Shown here one piece after another: positions 61,853 to 64,000 of a stretch of 64,000 bases of DNA. The stretch is from Branchiostoma floridae (lineage: Eukaryota; Chordata; Leptocardii; Amphioxiformes; Branchiostomatidae). Location: NCBI RefSeq assembly GCF_000003815.2, contig NC_049995.1, positions 18,436,864-18,500,863 of the forward strand. The letters run 5' to 3'. A program made the translations under genes and the position numbers. The notes under the pieces are model-generated. The model ran no database searches, was not told where the DNA came from, and saw only the letters and a list, made by a program, of their open reading frames with translations. Numbering within the stretch: the stretch's first letter is position 1; the number at the start of each line of letters is the position of its first letter.

Positions 61853-62365
61853 TGGCCAGCACCTATCAGTGTCCTGATCTCTGCCCCGCCCCTCGGCACG
61901 TCCGCGTGACGTGTTAATGATTGTTGGACAGAACAAACTCTCGGAAGTGGTCTGAGATGACGTCACGGTGAGGACCAAGCACCGGGAGATGTAAACAATT
62001 AAATCACGAGTCTAAATTAGGCTTAGAGTGGATTCAACGGTGTTAATATTGGTACTTAAAAATTTCTTTTAATGATCAATTATTTTAAAACAAATTTACA
62101 CCGGCGTCGGTGAGATTATGATAACCACATATATATGCCTTATATGTTTAAAGAGATAGATAAGTGGGCGTGTAAAACTACCAGTGGGATCAGTATTCTT
62201 ACACCTGCAGTTTAGATAATCTATGTGCGATGAACATTACAAGTATGTTATTTGTGGCCAGCACCTATCAGTGTCCTGATCTCTGGCCCGCCCCTCGGCA
62301 CGTCCGTGTGACGTGTTAATGATTGTTGGACAGAACAAAATCTCCGGAGTCGGTGAGCTGACCTT
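61853..62365 (+). promoter_or_regulatory. Copy 9 CRE-like blocks (one intact, one broken)
   Basis: The first block has TGACGTCA at 61958-61965. The second, near 62260-62360, reads GAGCTGACCTTCTGG where the CRE would be, after which homology to the other copies ends. No proximal TATA is seen; a G-rich tract lies there instead. Confidence 0.55.
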
Positions 62366-62731
62366 CTGGCCGAACTCTGATCGATTTTCAGATGGTGGAC
62401 ATGGGGACAAAGTCTGTGGTTCAAACATATCAGCCAGTACACGATTCGGGCTACTTTGTGTTCTTTGTGATCCGGTCGCAAAAGGGCGACATGATTTGTA
62501 CATAAAAACATGTTCCTGCGTAAAAAGGATTTGTGGTACTAGTCATAGAAGTGTATTTCTAAAATTATCTTCAATAAAGTGTTACAGTGACCTTTTGGCA
62601 CTATCTGGCAGAAATCTAAGTCTATGAGCCTGCAGATTATGAGAGGCAGCACTGAAGCGCCGACTAGTGGTTCATGAAGGCAGTACACCCTCAGGATGAT
62701 CGATTGACCGGAATCAAGATGGTCATGAGGA

Positions 62732-62757
62732 GGGGGGAGGTGGGGGAGGGGGTTGGG
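62732..62757 (+). other. G-rich tract, possible G-quadruplex
   Basis: Four G-runs of three or more separated by 1-3 bases, about 130 bases before the copy 9 ATG, in the place where other copies have a TATA box. Confidence 0.5.
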
Positions 62758-62887
62758 CAAGTTCACAAGATGTCGGAAGTCGTCAATGCGGGGAGATGTG
62801 AACTAATTTTGCTATCGCAAACCTGTAATAAACAATGCCGTATCACCCTGTAGATATTTCTAATTTGCTATTGGGTCATTTTTCAGG

Positions 62888-63865
62888 ATGGCAGGCCCGG
62901 CGAGGGAAATTGAAGGGTTCACAGATGAAGACAGACGACATTTTGAGTTCGTGCGGCCTCTCATTCACATATCTGATTCCCTCACCAAAAAGGAAACGGA
63001 TGATTTGAAAATATACTGCGCGCACGTGATTCCGAAATGCATGATAAAAGGTCTAAAACGAGCAGTTGACATTTTTATAAAACTGAAAGAAATAGGAAAG
63101 ATCAACCAAGAGAACCTGGACTTTATTGAGGAGGTTTTGGAAATGATCGGACGACGTGATTTGGCTCGGGACGTTCTGCGGCCAGCCCAACAACCTGACC
63201 GAGCGGTTCCGGAAAATCCCGAACTCCAGCCGGAAATACCCGAGCCCCAGCCAGATAATCCCGAGCCTCAACCGGGACCAAGTCAAGAAGAAGCAAGGGC
63301 AGAAGGTAAGCAAAAATTAAGTATCATTGTTTACTCAAACCTAGTATAACATATCTCAAGTAACTGCTAGGCACAAAATTCTTTAAATCGGGCTGTATAG
63401 AGTTTCCGGTTCTATGTATTTTTCTGTTTTATTCAAATTAGTATTTAAGACCGAAGAAGGGACAATGAAAACATACTAATGATGATTCTTTTCACAAGTC
63501 TTCTATCCCTAGTCTGCAATACTTGAAACTTAACCTTGTGAAAATATCTTGATATTCCCCAGAACCTACAACGTCCAACATCTACACAGTCGTGCACGGC
63601 CACAGCAGCATGACCCAGGAGACGGTAGATCGTCACAGACAGAACATAGCATCCGCCTGTAACACCAGGAGGTCACAGGTCAAGTTCAGAGGGTACAAGA
63701 AGCACAAGAGCATCCTGGTGCACTTCTCCATCCCGCGGGAGAACACGGCGGTGCTGAGGCACATGGCGGATCACTCCGACCCGAGACTTGTCTACATGGG
63801 CATCAAATCACTGCAGATCGACGCTGAAGTTCCCATCAAAGTCCAACAGGAGGCGCCGCTGTACG
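62888..63865 (+). CDS. Copy 9: diverged DED - exon B protein, cut by the window edge
   Basis: Exons seen are 62888-63305 and 63563-63865; exon C would lie beyond base 64000. The DED is the most divergent in the array (FEFVRPLIHISDSL, GRRDLARDVL) but keeps the hydrophobic pattern and RxDL. The tail has PENPELQPEIPEPQ-like heptads. The first residues of exon B (EPTTSNIYTVVHGHSS) are also divergent. From the RRSQVKFRGYKKHKS segment on, the sequence becomes nearly identical to the other copies. This identity continues past the donor into the intron, where it matches copy 6, which suggests a recent gene-conversion tract. Confidence 0.85.
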
Positions 63866-64000
63866 GTGAGTCGACTTCTTTTGGTACTTTCTTTGGCAAT
63901 TCAAGACATTTGCAGGTCCATCAAAGAAAATGAATTTTAATGTAAGTTTCAATTTTCTCTTGCATTCTCGCCATCAAATATCATAAGAACGAATGTTTCC

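Overview
The window is animal nuclear DNA. It contains spliced genes with GT-AG introns, TATA promoters, AATAAA poly(A) signals, a non-LTR retrotransposon remnant and several non-autonomous DNA transposons, plus a 163-base run of N (60106-60268). An expanded death-effector-domain family joined to NHL propellers, amid highly repetitive paralogous flanks, fits a lancelet (Branchiostoma). That assignment is inference; no species-diagnostic gene is present.

Essentially the whole window is one head-to-tail array of nine paralogous genes, all on the + strand, at about 1.1-4.3, 7.8-11.1, 18.1-21.1, 27.4-30.4, 37.3-40.2, 43.3-46.3, 51.5-54.5, 58.2-59.6 and 62.9->64 kb. Seven (copies 1-7) have the same three coding exons, all joined by phase-1 introns. 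Exon A is a death effector domain (DED) with a Pro/Glu/Gln-rich repeat tail. Exon B is an unrecognised module of about 100 residues. Exon C is one long exon with a conserved helical segment, a coiled coil built partly of 11-residue repeats, a YRGEKPPGGWPQE repeat linker, a TQT motif and a six-bladed NHL beta-propeller. Copy 8 has lost exon B and the coiled coil and fuses DED to NHL. Copy 9 runs off the right edge after exon B. Predicted products are 754-901 residues (copies 1-7) and 416 residues (copy 8).

Each copy carries its own control region. Most have a distal non-coding first exon ending in CAG|GTGAGT (sometimes two types), a proximal block with a CRE-like TGACGTCA about 350-500 bases upstream, often duplicated, and in most copies a TATAAA box about 115 bases before the ATG. 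The acceptor CAG|G lies directly before the ATG. Six copies also have an in-frame upstream ATG that would add 16-17 residues if the proximal promoter is used. A shared AATAAA block follows most genes.

The spacers are decayed duplicates of one another, broken by insertions. These are a 3.8-kb foldback element flanked by TTAA after copy 2, an ACCTTCGCC-ended element beside copy 2 and inside the foldback element, a truncated LINE after copy 7, a 203-bp MITE before copy 8 and a 43-bp tandem array before copy 7. The most interesting signal is the protein family itself. Its domain order is that of an oligomerising death-fold sensor, and residues at the same loop of all six NHL blades differ between copies while the surrounding exon is nearly identical. 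This suggests a diversified recognition face on a constant signalling chassis.
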